Shown piece by piece: positions 46,140 through 56,276 of a DNA stretch of 64,000 nucleotides. Each line of letters begins with the position of its first letter. Within the stretch, counting starts at the first letter, position 1. Under the pieces are notes generated by a model, which ran no database searches, had not been told where the DNA came from, and saw only the letters and a list, made by a program, of their open reading frames with translations. The stretch lies in NCBI GenBank assembly GCA_008508345.1, contig QNGE01003527.1, positions 1-64,000 of the forward strand. Direction: 5' to 3'. Source of the DNA: Paragonimus westermani (Eukaryota > Platyhelminthes > Trematoda > Plagiorchiida > Troglotrematidae). The position numbers and the translations under genes are program-made.

Positions 46140-49100
46140 CGGAACTGATCGATATGCGAGTAGTATTCACCGGGTAATCACCGCATAACCACTTGATTTA
46201 AACCCTCAGGCATACATGCAGTAACTGATCAGTTTATCATTACTGTTGCTCACATAGTGACAGTCTCAAATTCTTATTTCAGAATTCCAGGCAAAACTTA
46301 TCTCCAATTAGTAACCTTGACTAAGACCAAAATGATATTTCGATAGCCCTCAGACGGTGGCAATAGACCCTCACTGGTACCGACCACCGGATAGTAACTG
46401 CAGACTATTTACAATGTCTCTTTGTTGCTCACTCTCGAGCCAACACTTCACGACCGGCCTCGTTTTTGTTTGGGCCCACCGAGTAAAAGTAGTTGGAGTG
46501 TGGGATCTAACTTGCGATCCTGGGTGTTACGAACTGAAGTTTTCTTCCGCTCTCGAACCAGACATGTGTGATCGATCTTAAAGCAACAGAGTTATCATTC
46601 GCATTTACAAAAACTCTTAGTGTTTTTTGTCCTCAACTAGATGCTGATCTTTAGATTTCATTCATTTGTGCCAGATGGGTTGTAATTTAGTTCCTTCTGT
46701 TCGAATTCAAACCTAAGATTTTCGGGTTCCGTTCACGGCCACCGGCTTTTAGCTTCAGACAATAGTGTCCTAACAATCGATCAACGTGATTTCAGCGATT
46801 TTTTAATGGACGAAGCGTGTGACAATTTTTTTCTAACCACATTATTAAATGGACAATTAGAAGGAACAGACAGAACACAAATAACTGTGGGCGCACATTT
46901 GGCAACTTAGATGTTGCAATACAAGTTGACAATCACTTTTGTAATTGCCTTCACAAGTCTGCATTATCCAGCAAACGGCCAGCAGATGAGAGCAAATCCA
47001 ACATAATTAAATGGAAATATGCGTTAAACGGCAATTTCACATGAGTCACTGACAATATGTTCTACTCCCGTCGTCTCCTCAAAACCAACTTTTGGGCACC
47101 ACCTCTAGTTTACCAATCTGTTAAGTTAATTAATGATGATTTGAGTATATATATATTTATATATATATATATATAGTGCCTGACCCCATCTCATGCGTAA
47201 CTTCAGCTCACCTTCCCTTCACAAAGAGGGTCTTCACTCCACACAATACTACAGTGAGGACGGGCAGTTGCAGCATACTATCTACACCAACACTATTCAG
47301 TGATGAGGCAACAACATGGATTTCAACATCGAAATGACCACGGGACAGATATGGGAAAGAGACAGGAAAGATCGTTGGAGTGCTGCATCGCACGGAATGG
47401 CTCTTGCTACATGACGGAACTGAGCATTGGCGTCCAAAGGGACCGGGACGTCCTGAGACTAGTGTCGTGCACAAATGAGTGTTTCTGTCGGTAGTTCAAC
47501 TGAAATGCATAACCGTGTACTGGTTTCCCGAGTTATTGACCTTTGTGCGATCCGCGTTCTTGGCTAACAACATTATACATCTGACGCTCCCATCGGAAAA
47601 CTTTCGTTCATCAAGCCAATTTTCCGGTGCAGTGTGAGTAACATTCGATGCAGCTACATAACTGATATCTGGGGGTTGGGGTGTCGACATCTAGTCCAGT
47701 CCTCCTCTAAAAATTGACAATTTAGGGTTCTAGTCTTCTTCAGTGATCGCCTGAATAGGCACCTTGCGTATAGTAGAATCTGAGGTCACTGAATTTCGCT
47801 TTCAAGTCTATTGGGTACTGAAAATCTAGCCGGCAGGTTAGAGGTGTAGAAACGGCCAAACGGAGTGCTCACTCGTTCAGAGAACACTAACCGCACTTAG
47901 TGTTCTTGAAAGTTGCACAGTCAATCATCACTGACGTGATTTGTTCGAATATTTATATGACGTCACTTTTCATTGTACAACCCTTTTTGATCGTGCAGCA
48001 TACAATATATTCACTGACTCAGTACTAAACTGACCAGTAGATAAGCCTGGCAGCTTAACTGTGTACGACAGAATTAGCTGTCAAAGGTCAAATACAACAG
48101 ATTTACTGTCCGTTCATTCGCTTGCCTACTGTATTGGTTAAATGAACGCAATGAAAGTAGCCAAAACCAATTATCACAGAATAAACAAGTTATTCATTTA
48201 CTGAAACAGTGATCACGGACTGAAAATCAACACTGATCTCAGGTTAAATCCGAACACCTACCCACAGTTGCTCGTAAATACAACTCACGGTTATCAGTTG
48301 GACTTAAGAGAACATTTGGCATGCCTCCCATCGAGACACTCCGGAGAACTTAACAGTTCATACAGGTTATTGCGACTGCATGTTTCAGTGTGATTATTCG
48401 ACAACATCTGATGTGAAATTAACGGATAAGTGATCAGCTAGCACTCATCGTAAGTACAATAACAAGTACACAGAATGTGGTATCGTCAAGGCTACAAATC
48501 ACACCCATGAACCCCAGATAACAAGTGAAGCTCGAGTTCAACACTTCTTTCTAAACGTCGACCTGGATGTGAACACCGTGAACAGTTTGTAATTTTTAGA
48601 TTCCCCGAGTTTGTTAGGGCGACAGAATTACACCAGCTAACACGGACTACCCTTGATAGTGGAATTTGCGTTCTCATCGTTCATCGAAGGGGGGAGTTGT
48701 TTCCAAAATTAACCATAATAATAACAATAATTAAAACAATCAAGGTTTCCAAAAGGCGGTTTGCATTACTCTTGTCAAAAAAATGTTAGCTAAGTTCTCA
48801 TTGTCAGAATACAAATTAGCAACAAGTGCTCACCAGTGTCAGATAAAGTAGTGCTTTGACAGAAGGTCCAATAAAATCCAGAAGTGACTAATAACCACAG
48901 CATATTAGAGTGCAGAAGCATTTCGTCAGCCACTAGGAGCACAGAATAGTTCAACCGTGCGTTCCGGTTGTTTTGGTGTGGACCGGTTTCATGCGAGCCA
49001 ATCGCGTGCATCATCACTCGTGTTCATCCAACAAGTCGGATCGCCTGTTGAGCACGATGTAGAACCGTTCGTCTTCTTTTTATGTCTAGCCACCATCGGA

Positions 49101-49296
49101 ACACATTTTCAAAGAACAGGTCTGTGACATAGTCAGCATGTTTGATGAACTCACCGTCACGGCTGAAAGAAAATTCAATTCGTGAATATCTTACTACGGT
49201 GAAATAAAACATTTTAAAAAATTACGGAATATTTTCTTCGAAACACTGAATAGAACAGTCAGAAGACAAATTATGACGTGAATTCATTTTGCACAC
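46140..49296. other. No recognised gene
   Basis: Contains a TA microsatellite (47146-47175) and a perfect 9-bp hairpin at 47881-47906 with an eight-base loop. The open frames here lack known motifs. It may be intron of the FN3 gene. Confidence 0.4.
47146..47175. repeat. (TA)n microsatellite
   Basis: An alternating TA run with one TTT interruption. Confidence 0.88.
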
Positions 49297-49524
49297 TCTC
49301 GTCAGTCGTAAGCTTGTGACTAGTAGGAAAACAAAGTGAGACTGGAATGTACTTAAAGCGAGGCTTAAATGAAGCCGCCGGAAGTACAAATCGGACTGGA
49401 TCGTGAGTGGTACTCGCGGCTGATCCTGATGTTTCTCTGTAATCCTTCCAAGTTATCAACAGCTCCAGAGAATATCAAGTGACCAAGCCAAAAGTAACCT
49501 TTCGAATATGACACATTACGTTCG
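49297..49524 (-). pseudogene. Second FN3-like exon with in-frame TGA
   Basis: The acceptor is CTCAACCAG|CG and the donor GAGA|GTGTGC, giving 228 nt with phase-1 ends. The A strand reads HIRKVTFGLVT, then TGA (49477-49475), then YSLELLITWKDY with the B-strand tryptophan. Downstream, VRFVLPAASFKPRFKYIPVS fits the E-F region with the proline-tyrosine spacing. The C-C' part is shortened, so the domain is about 20 residues below normal. No other stop occurs inside the exon. Because the match is diverged and the donor is weak, I treat it as a decayed FN3 exon of the same minus-strand gene. Confidence 0.4.
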
Positions 49525-49959
49525 CTGGTTGAGGAAAGCAGTACCGATGTTCCACTGTCTGATATAAAGTGGATGTATGTTCGATATATCCGCAGCCGGG
49601 TCACACTTCGGTCAGCCCTTCTCGTATGTGATTCTCTTTGCAGTGACCGTGAGCATAAATTCCAAGCTATGGTTTGCAACAGTTGTGTCCTTCCAGTAAT
49701 CTCAAAGCGTTTTTGCAAGGTGATAGATGGTAGGGTCTGGCACTTTGTACTGAGTCGTCAGTATCAAAATCCTAGCACGGAAGGTTTCAATCTAAAGTCT
49801 AACAAACGGATGGACCATAACGAGAGGAATAGGAACTAAACTCTACGGCCTGATTAAAACTCACTACAAGTTGTGCTTACGGCCACCTATAGCGTTCGGA
49901 AATAAATGTTTATTAACTATATTGTGGCAACAAAGAGGTGTGCTTCGAAATGTCAACAA
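49525..49959. other. Upstream flank, no recognised gene
   Basis: Nothing recognisable on either strand. The left end of the old PLE fragment may reach into it. Confidence 0.35.
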
Positions 49960-50440
49960 TTCGTCAAGTCCCAGCAGTCGAAAACGTACAACACACAGGT
50001 TATATCGATCAGGCGAATGGGCGCAGACAACTATGACACACACCTACAAACACATCGCGTTTTGTAATCAGGATCATGGCACCCCGATAGATAGTCTCAG
50101 CTATCTTTATGCACAAAACGTCGGCTGGTAAGCTCGAATGAGGATCGCTTTGCAAAAAGCCAATAAATTTGAGTTTTGATTGCATAACAATTTCTTGAGT
50201 GAGTTTACTGGGTCAACCTGGCGACCTGTTATGATGAAGTGGTCATCAACCGATTACGTTTGATTTCGAAAATCCAGTTTACCAAGTTGAGGCCGGTGCA
50301 TCACCATTTGCTTCAACCATATTGAGGTGTGTTTAGCCACTCTTTGTGAAAGTCGTCGAGCTGTTATGCTTATGTAAACGTCACTGAAGTTGAAGGTGAA
50401 CTGGTACGGTGTGTGGAAGACAGAAGCGTTTGGCTAACTG
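49960..50440 (-). mobile_element. Old PLE 3' fragment (GIY-YIG)
   Basis: A minus-strand PLE tail. From 50440 leftwards it reads YQFTFNFSDVYISITARRLS, where Y-I-G-I-T is expected, then QRVAKHTSIWLKQ, a middle with one stop, and LLAFCKAILIRAYQPTF, the family C-terminus. It matches both arms at 53940-55620 but is clearly more diverged. Its sequence is continuous across the point (about 50115-50123) where the left arm of the pair carries a LINE, so it supplies an unoccupied-site comparison. Confidence 0.75.
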
Positions 50441-53400
50441 CGTTCGCAGCTGTGGAGAAGTGGCGCTCTGAAGCTTTGAACTGAACGCAGTTGTACAGAT
50501 GCATATGTTTGATTTACAGCAGAATTCAGTGTGTGTAAGTTATCGTCTTCTCTTTGCCATGATGTAACAAGTAAATGGAACTCGTGTTTCCGAACTGAAG
50601 AAACAAGATTGCGGCAACCCCAGTAGGTTTGCGGTTTTGCACTGTGACTTTGCTCATGTTCTGAACTGTTGATATCATATGTCGTTTAATTTGCGAATAT
50701 TTGGACTCGCCGTTTATGCCGTTACTGTAAAATCGAGCTGTGTGGTCACTGGGAGTTCATTTGGATATAGTTTCCTCGATCATCCAGCTCTTATCAACCT
50801 CCTTGGCCTTTGCATAAAAGTTGCTAAACGCAGGGCGAATTGTCCCCAGCACCTTGAAATCCGTCGGCTGAGGATACAAACAGCCTGAGCCTGAGTATGT
50901 ATTCTGAGTTGGGCAACTGTCTGGGTCTGCTCCAACTGAAATCATTCGTTAGACTGTTTGCACTGTCGTGATATCACTAGAGGAAATTGTTGCACTCTAT
51001 ATCACTTCTATATACCAAATCATTTCGTAAGCGATTTGAGCCTCAGTTCATTTTACCGCCTAATTATACTTTCGGTACACCCACCGTTCCTAAGGGTCAT
51101 CATTCGCGGTTTCAATTCTTCTGCACAACAGCTTGATGGGCAGATTTGGTTGTCTCTCGTAAAGCGCGTTTTTAAAACACTGAGTTTACGCCCCGCTGCT
51201 TGTAAACTAGCAAAACACATGAACCGATCGGACTGTGTTGGTCCTTTGAAAGTTTTACTGACCAGCCGATTTACGTGTAATGATGTAGTCCAGGTGGAAT
51301 TGAACATCGTCAGCTTTTGTTTCACATGTTGTTGTCAGATAAAGCCAGGAGGCAGTGGAACGCTGAGCAACCTTTTAACAGAGTCTGCACAAAACTAAAT
51401 CGTCTGTCCCGAGGCTGCCGTAATAAAACTGACAAAAATTAACAGGTGAGTCCAGCATGGATTCGCTATCAACACAGCGCACGGTGAGTTTTTGACGATG
51501 AGGCCGACGTCATAAAGACGCAGTAGAAGTAGAATCTCGAAATAGCCCAGCCATATAGGAAGAGAAGAATGTTCCATTACCTCGTGCGGACATTTTTACG
51601 GAGTGGTTAAATTGCCCCTTCCACTAAGTGGTGCGTCCGTTATTTAACAAATAAGATCTATACTACTTATCACTGGTAAGTAGCCAAAGCCGATTACACA
51701 TCCTAGTGATCATAAACGAGGAGGATACGTTGTTTCGTGATAGGTCATGTAATAGAAAAGAGGACAACGAAGTATTTGAAATACGATGCAATTCGGTCAG
51801 GATGACTAGTGTTAATGGCGATACTCGAGTTTGGAAGAGCAAGTAATGTATAGAAAGGAGCTTCATCAGTAACAAGCAATGAATTCATCGTTCTTGTTAC
51901 GGACAGTTATTCCCAACATCTTCCACCGAACCCGCCCTCCGTTTTTCAGTAGTTCATTAAGACTGGGAATGTTTTAACTTTAAAGTGGAATGTTGCAAGT
52001 AAGTCAGAAATCTATGTTCAAAAACGGTGTACGCCGCCGAATATGATAAGACACGCGGCTATAGGGGGACGGTCAGTGCGGACGGTTTCACAGACCAGAG
52101 GGATGCGTGATCTCCTTGAACTGAACCGAGATAAATGAGTCTCGCAGCAGCGAGCACAGTTAAGTCTCAGATACCCAAACGATTTGGGGTTTATAATAAG
52201 GTGAGTGACCGTACTGGGCTGTTCAGTGTACAGAGGCGAGTCAAGTACCATTTGAAGGGAATGCGTGTGACGATTTTCAGTGCAGAACTGTTCAGGAAAG
52301 CAAAATTTATCCGTTATGTAATCGTACGCAATGTAGGATGGGTCACTGCGCGGAACCATCAGGCCCACAAGCCAATTATTTGTTGGATGTTTTATCGAGG
52401 CAAACTGACATACTCTGGAACAAATTGCTCCTTAACGCGTTTTGTACATTGGGGAGCTGAATCGTCAGCACGCACACAGTATGATTCTGCACAATAAATG
52501 TCCATAGCACATCAGCTGGAAAATAGTGATCATGATAAAACAGACGAGACATCGGCGCACGCACTCTGTACACCAAATGGCGCGGTTCCCTAATGAACAT
52601 GGGTCTGTTAAATCTCAGATGCGGAACATCCAATTATTCAAACTGGGCCGGCACGGTTTGGTGTGGTACGGTTTGCCAGGTGGCTTCTATACAAGCGTGT
52701 GTTGCTGTTGTTTATCAAGTCACCGTTTCTTACGTGACTCCACGTGCGATCTATATTCGTTTACTCAAATCAACACAACTCCATCGAATTCAGTATACTG
52801 ACCAATACTGCGAGCTTATATAATCATCGCATTTCACTGTTTAGGTCGCTTCGCGGTTCCTTAGCGTGATGACGAAGACAAACGATTTTTCTGAGTGGTT
52901 TGCATGAACCTGCGGTAGAGACCTGGTATCAATTCTAACATTCAGTCCTAGTCATCTCTCCAGAGGTTTGGTGGCTATCCATATCAGGGAGATCATATTG
53001 GTGGCACAGTCATATACCTATGTTGCAACCGTCTTTTTGGTTTGTATGCCGTGGGCGGACTGGTCGTTTGGATCCGCAATGAGGCCCTCATACTTCGGCT
53101 CCCATGGCAGAGATATGTGACGTTTGGGTTGGTCTGCATATTTCAGATCGGAGGAAAAAACTGGGCAATGACTGATTAAAGAGACCTAATAAACTGGAAA
53201 ACCTGAATGACACGAGCAGCAGACGAAATTATGACGTCGGCTTGGACTGAATATAGAAGGGCCTATAATCTGCAGCAAGACACTGAGGGATACCTCATTA
53301 TTGCAACCAACCACTTGACTGGATAGACTCTCACGTGTAAGTTGACTAACCTATTAAACGAATTGGTGAAATGCACAAAGATGTACGGTGGCTAGCTGCA

Positions 53401-53939
53401 TAAAAAAGCTATATAAGTTGAGCTGTGGCAAGCCCGATCTATAATACCGTTTTTTGGAGTACTGTTTTACAATACCCCGATATACGTGTTGTAGCTCTAG
53501 CAACCGTGCGGAGTCTGAACACACGTGATAGCTTAAGGTGGTTTATGTCTCTCATTTCGGGACCAAACCGTGAATGTGACCAATTTGACAACCAACCAAT
53601 CAGAAACACATTGACGACCATCTCGTGATGGTCTCCAACGTCGCCCAAGCTTGTGAAAAACAGGTTTGAAGTGGTGATATATGCTTGGTTTAACGAGATC
53701 GATCGACTGCTGTGTTATCTATTCCGTCGATACAGCATGCTGGCGAACAGTGGTACTATGTCTACATGTTAATGGTAGGTACAACCGGAAATGGTCAGTA
53801 ATTAATCATAACAATGGTACGGCGATGGCTAGTTGTGTATCTTAGACCTCCACACAAACAACACGAAGGACAATCCTAACGACTCTAAATTTTGCGGCCT
53901 TATGTTGTATTCTTCGGATCAGAATGAAGATATAGTAAG
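50441..53939. other. No recognised gene
   Basis: Three longer frames (50958-51398 plus, 52135-52497 plus, 52018-52368 minus) of 116-146 codons were read and show no known domain or splice signal set. They may be chance or very old repeats. Confidence 0.35.
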
Positions 53940-54930
53940 ACGTGTTAACACTTCTCTTACTCTCATCAGTCACAGACGTAAAACATGCCAGTTATTTACA
54001 TCATACAGATAAGGACAAGCAGGGACTAAACACACACACAGTCACACAAAGTATTATGTAATCGCGATCATGGCGACCCGATAGGTTGCCTCAACCATTT
54101 TTGTGCACAAAATCATCATCATAGACAGCAATACATCAGTGGTTCACACCAATGCTTAACTGCCACACAACCATGAAGAAAAAGCAAACCCTATACAGAA
54201 AGAGAGAAGGAAAAAGAAGGGGACGGGAAGGGACCTAACTACTGAAAACGATTAAGTACAGATTCAAACATTCAACATCAAGGCGCCTACACCCTGCAAA
54301 CAAACAACAGAGCTGCAAGTAAGAATGAGGCGTCATCAGCGAGACAGCTCCCTTACGGCTTTCACTGCCCCACGTCATTAAATGCACTCACTTCACAGAC
54401 AACTCAGACAAACAACGACAACATTCACGCCACTGAGCTCGATTGGCCGCCACCTCGCCTAGAGTCTCCAACTACCGACTCTCTGAGTCGCGAAGGCCAC
54501 AGCCCGGGAGACGAACTCGATCTACAGTGGCCAACCACTTGGTGAACGACTTCATTTCCCTACGCCAGGTCATTATCTGACCATCTCGCACCTTACACCA
54601 GTCGGTCGCAGTGTCAGCGAACAGTGCTCGGTGTGGAAGACGACTAGCTGGCTGGTAAGTTCGGATGAGCATCTTTTCGCAGAAAGCTAATAACTTTGGG
54701 TTTCAATGGCGCAACAGTATTTTGAATGAGTTTAATGGGTCAACTGGGTGACCTGTTGCTATGAGGTGTTTAGCGATCGATGGCGTTGGGTTTCGAGCCA
54801 TCAGTACACCTAGTTGAGGTTACTGCGTCATTAGGTGTTTCAACCACTTCGGAATGGGTTCGGCGACTCGCTGTGATAGTTGATCTCGTTTGCCTATGTA
54901 AATGTCTGAAGCTGCTAGATGGTCACCTAT
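53940..54930 (-). mobile_element. PLE 3' end, left arm of inverted pair
   Basis: Minus-strand GIY-YIG tail of a PLE, in inverted orientation to 55135-55620. Coding begins near 54920 with DIYIGKRDQLSQRVAEPIPK, where Y-I-G is intact, and passes through AKHLIATGHPVD to ETMLIRTYQP-type residues at about 54655. It is then cut by a LINE (54111-54650) and resumes at 54110 with the last coding bases and 3' flank to about 53940. Excluding the LINE, it pairs with the right arm over its full length. One stop lies in the middle of the domain, so it is not functional. Confidence 0.85.
54111..54650 (-). mobile_element. LINE family B, second copy, nested in PLE arm
   Basis: A 5'-truncated LINE B copy of about 540 bp, with its 3' tail (tca repeats on the plus strand) at the left. 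It is nearly identical to 15997-16540. Its coding tail (54472-54650) holds RLPHRALFADT and CKVRDGQIMTWRREMKS, then a stop where the other copy has tryptophan, so it is broken by a single base change. Joining to the PLE frame makes a short chimeric open frame (54472-54672). No clean target duplication is visible; a few bases of the PLE (about tcgg) appear lost at the insertion site. Confidence 0.9.
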
Positions 54931-55134
54931 GAATGGCAAGAATAGGAAAACATCGTTCTTTTGAGCCGTCAATATTAGTTCAGTGCTCTTCTTCACCGTC
55001 TACTTGTCTTGATGAATTTTCCCGGATACCCATTTGCTGGTAAAGTTTGTCTCAGCAACTCTTGTTCTGTCTGCTGGGTGTCGCGGGTGCAACTATGCTT
55101 GGTTCTGTGAAACAGTGTCTTAAGTAAACCCCGT

Positions 55135-55620
55135 TTGTATGCAATAGGAGGGAAGCTGAAAAAACATTACGTCTCCCACGTTGTATACCAGTTCACTTAC
55201 AGTTGGAGTCGTTTACATAGGCAAAGGAGATCAACTATCACAGCGAGTCGCCGAACCCATTCCGAAGTGGTTGAAACACCTAATGACGCAGTAACCTCAA
55301 CTAGGTGTACTGATGGCTCGAAACCCAACGCCATCGATCGCTAAACACCTCATAGCAACAGGTCACCCAGTTGACCCATTAAACTCATTCAAGATACTGT
55401 TACGCCGTTGAAACCCAAAGTTATTGGCTTTCTGCGAAACGATGCTCATCCGAACTTACCAGCCGACATCATGTGCACAAAAGTGGTTGAGGCAACCTAT
55501 CGGGTTGCCATGTGTCTAGTTCTTGTTTGTCCTTATCCGTATAGGGTATGTAACCGTCATGTTTGGTATTTGCGACTGGTGAGAGTAAACAAAATGTTAA
55601 CATATCGCAATGTCTTCTTT
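55135..55620 (+). mobile_element. PLE 3' end, right arm of inverted pair
   Basis: Plus-strand GIY-YIG tail. It begins with a region reading SHVVYQFTYS (about 55170-55205), upstream of the tyrosine-isoleucine motif, which is frameshifted near 55215. It continues in the second frame with QRVAEPIPKWLKHLMTQ, AKHLIATGHPVDPLNSF and LLAFCETMLIRT, ending at the conserved C-terminus about 55465; the 3' flank continues to about 55620. It is not interrupted by a LINE. Bases 55212-55465 match the reverse complement of 54652-54905 with only about seven differences. Confidence 0.85.
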
Positions 55621-55912
55621 CTGCTTTGATAAAGTGGTTAAGAAGAACTCAGTGTTGCAAACATAATTTTTTTTTCAGACTAACCATCACATGAGGTCAA
55701 GCGATTATGAGCAGTCAATAGGGTCATCTGATGTTTATTACTAGGGCTGTACAAAACTGATCATATACAAAAGCATCTCCAAAGCTGTACACACTAAAAG
55801 AACTACGCATATACATACAGAGCACGAAACGTAATAACGTTACAATCCAACGTGCGCAACTTGCAAACAGACAGTAACGATCATTGCGGTTTTCGACACC
55901 CACACTGATTTC
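55621..55912. other. Spacer
   Basis: A short gap between the PLE arm and the SINE. It contains a poly-T run near 55667-55675 and nothing else recognisable. Confidence 0.4.
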
Positions 55913-56276
55913 AGATGAGACCCAACTATGAAAAGTCAGGGCTTCGGCTAGATTCGAACCAGCGACAAACACAGCATGCCTAACGCGGCAAGCGCTCTAC
56001 CAGCTGAGCTACGAAGTCATACCGGGAGCTCCGAAATTTCACATTTGGACTCTGCTACCTACCCGTCCCACGAGTGATCATCACTCACATTTGATCGCAG
56101 TCTTTGCATTCAGATAGACTTTTCAGCCAGCTTCTCTCGAAAAGAAGCACTAGACTCGAGTTTCGCTCTCATTAGAGCTCGTCAGTAGTGCATATCCTTG
56201 CCACGGTCGGGATTCGAACTCCGGCCATTCCAATCATCCAGCCGAAGCTCTGACTTTTCACAGTTGGGTCTCATCT
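55913..56276 (-). repeat. Composite SINE with terminal inverted repeats
   Basis: Two SINE-type units lie inside 37-nt inverted ends (55913-55949 and 56240-56276, two mismatches). The left unit contains a tRNA-like segment on the minus strand (55940-56018): A box TAGCTCAGCTGG (56011-56000), B box GGTTCGAATCT (about 55960-55950), and seven-base ends that pair with one mismatch. It matches 3598-3752. The right unit has the B box GGAGTTCGAATCCCGACC (56222-56205) and the body of the 24.7 kb SINE, but its A-box part is replaced by the terminal repeat. Known tRNA SINEs lack inverted ends, so this is a fusion or inverted duplication. Confidence 0.65.

Noticed and set aside
50958..51398. Plus-strand frame of 146 codons
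   Set aside because: No recognisable domain, mixed composition and an equally open opposite strand; consistent with chance in this base composition.
51395..51577. Minus-strand frame ending like a signal peptide (HLLIFVSFITAASGQ)
   Set aside because: No suitable start before the hydrophobic stretch, a stop right after it, and no donor site.
52018..52497. Overlapping frames of 116 and 120 codons on opposite strands
   Set aside because: Mutual shadows with no domain or splice support.
55940..56018. Functional tRNA gene on the minus strand
   Set aside because: The acceptor and anticodon stems are imperfect and the unit is part of a dispersed SINE also seen at 3.6 kb.
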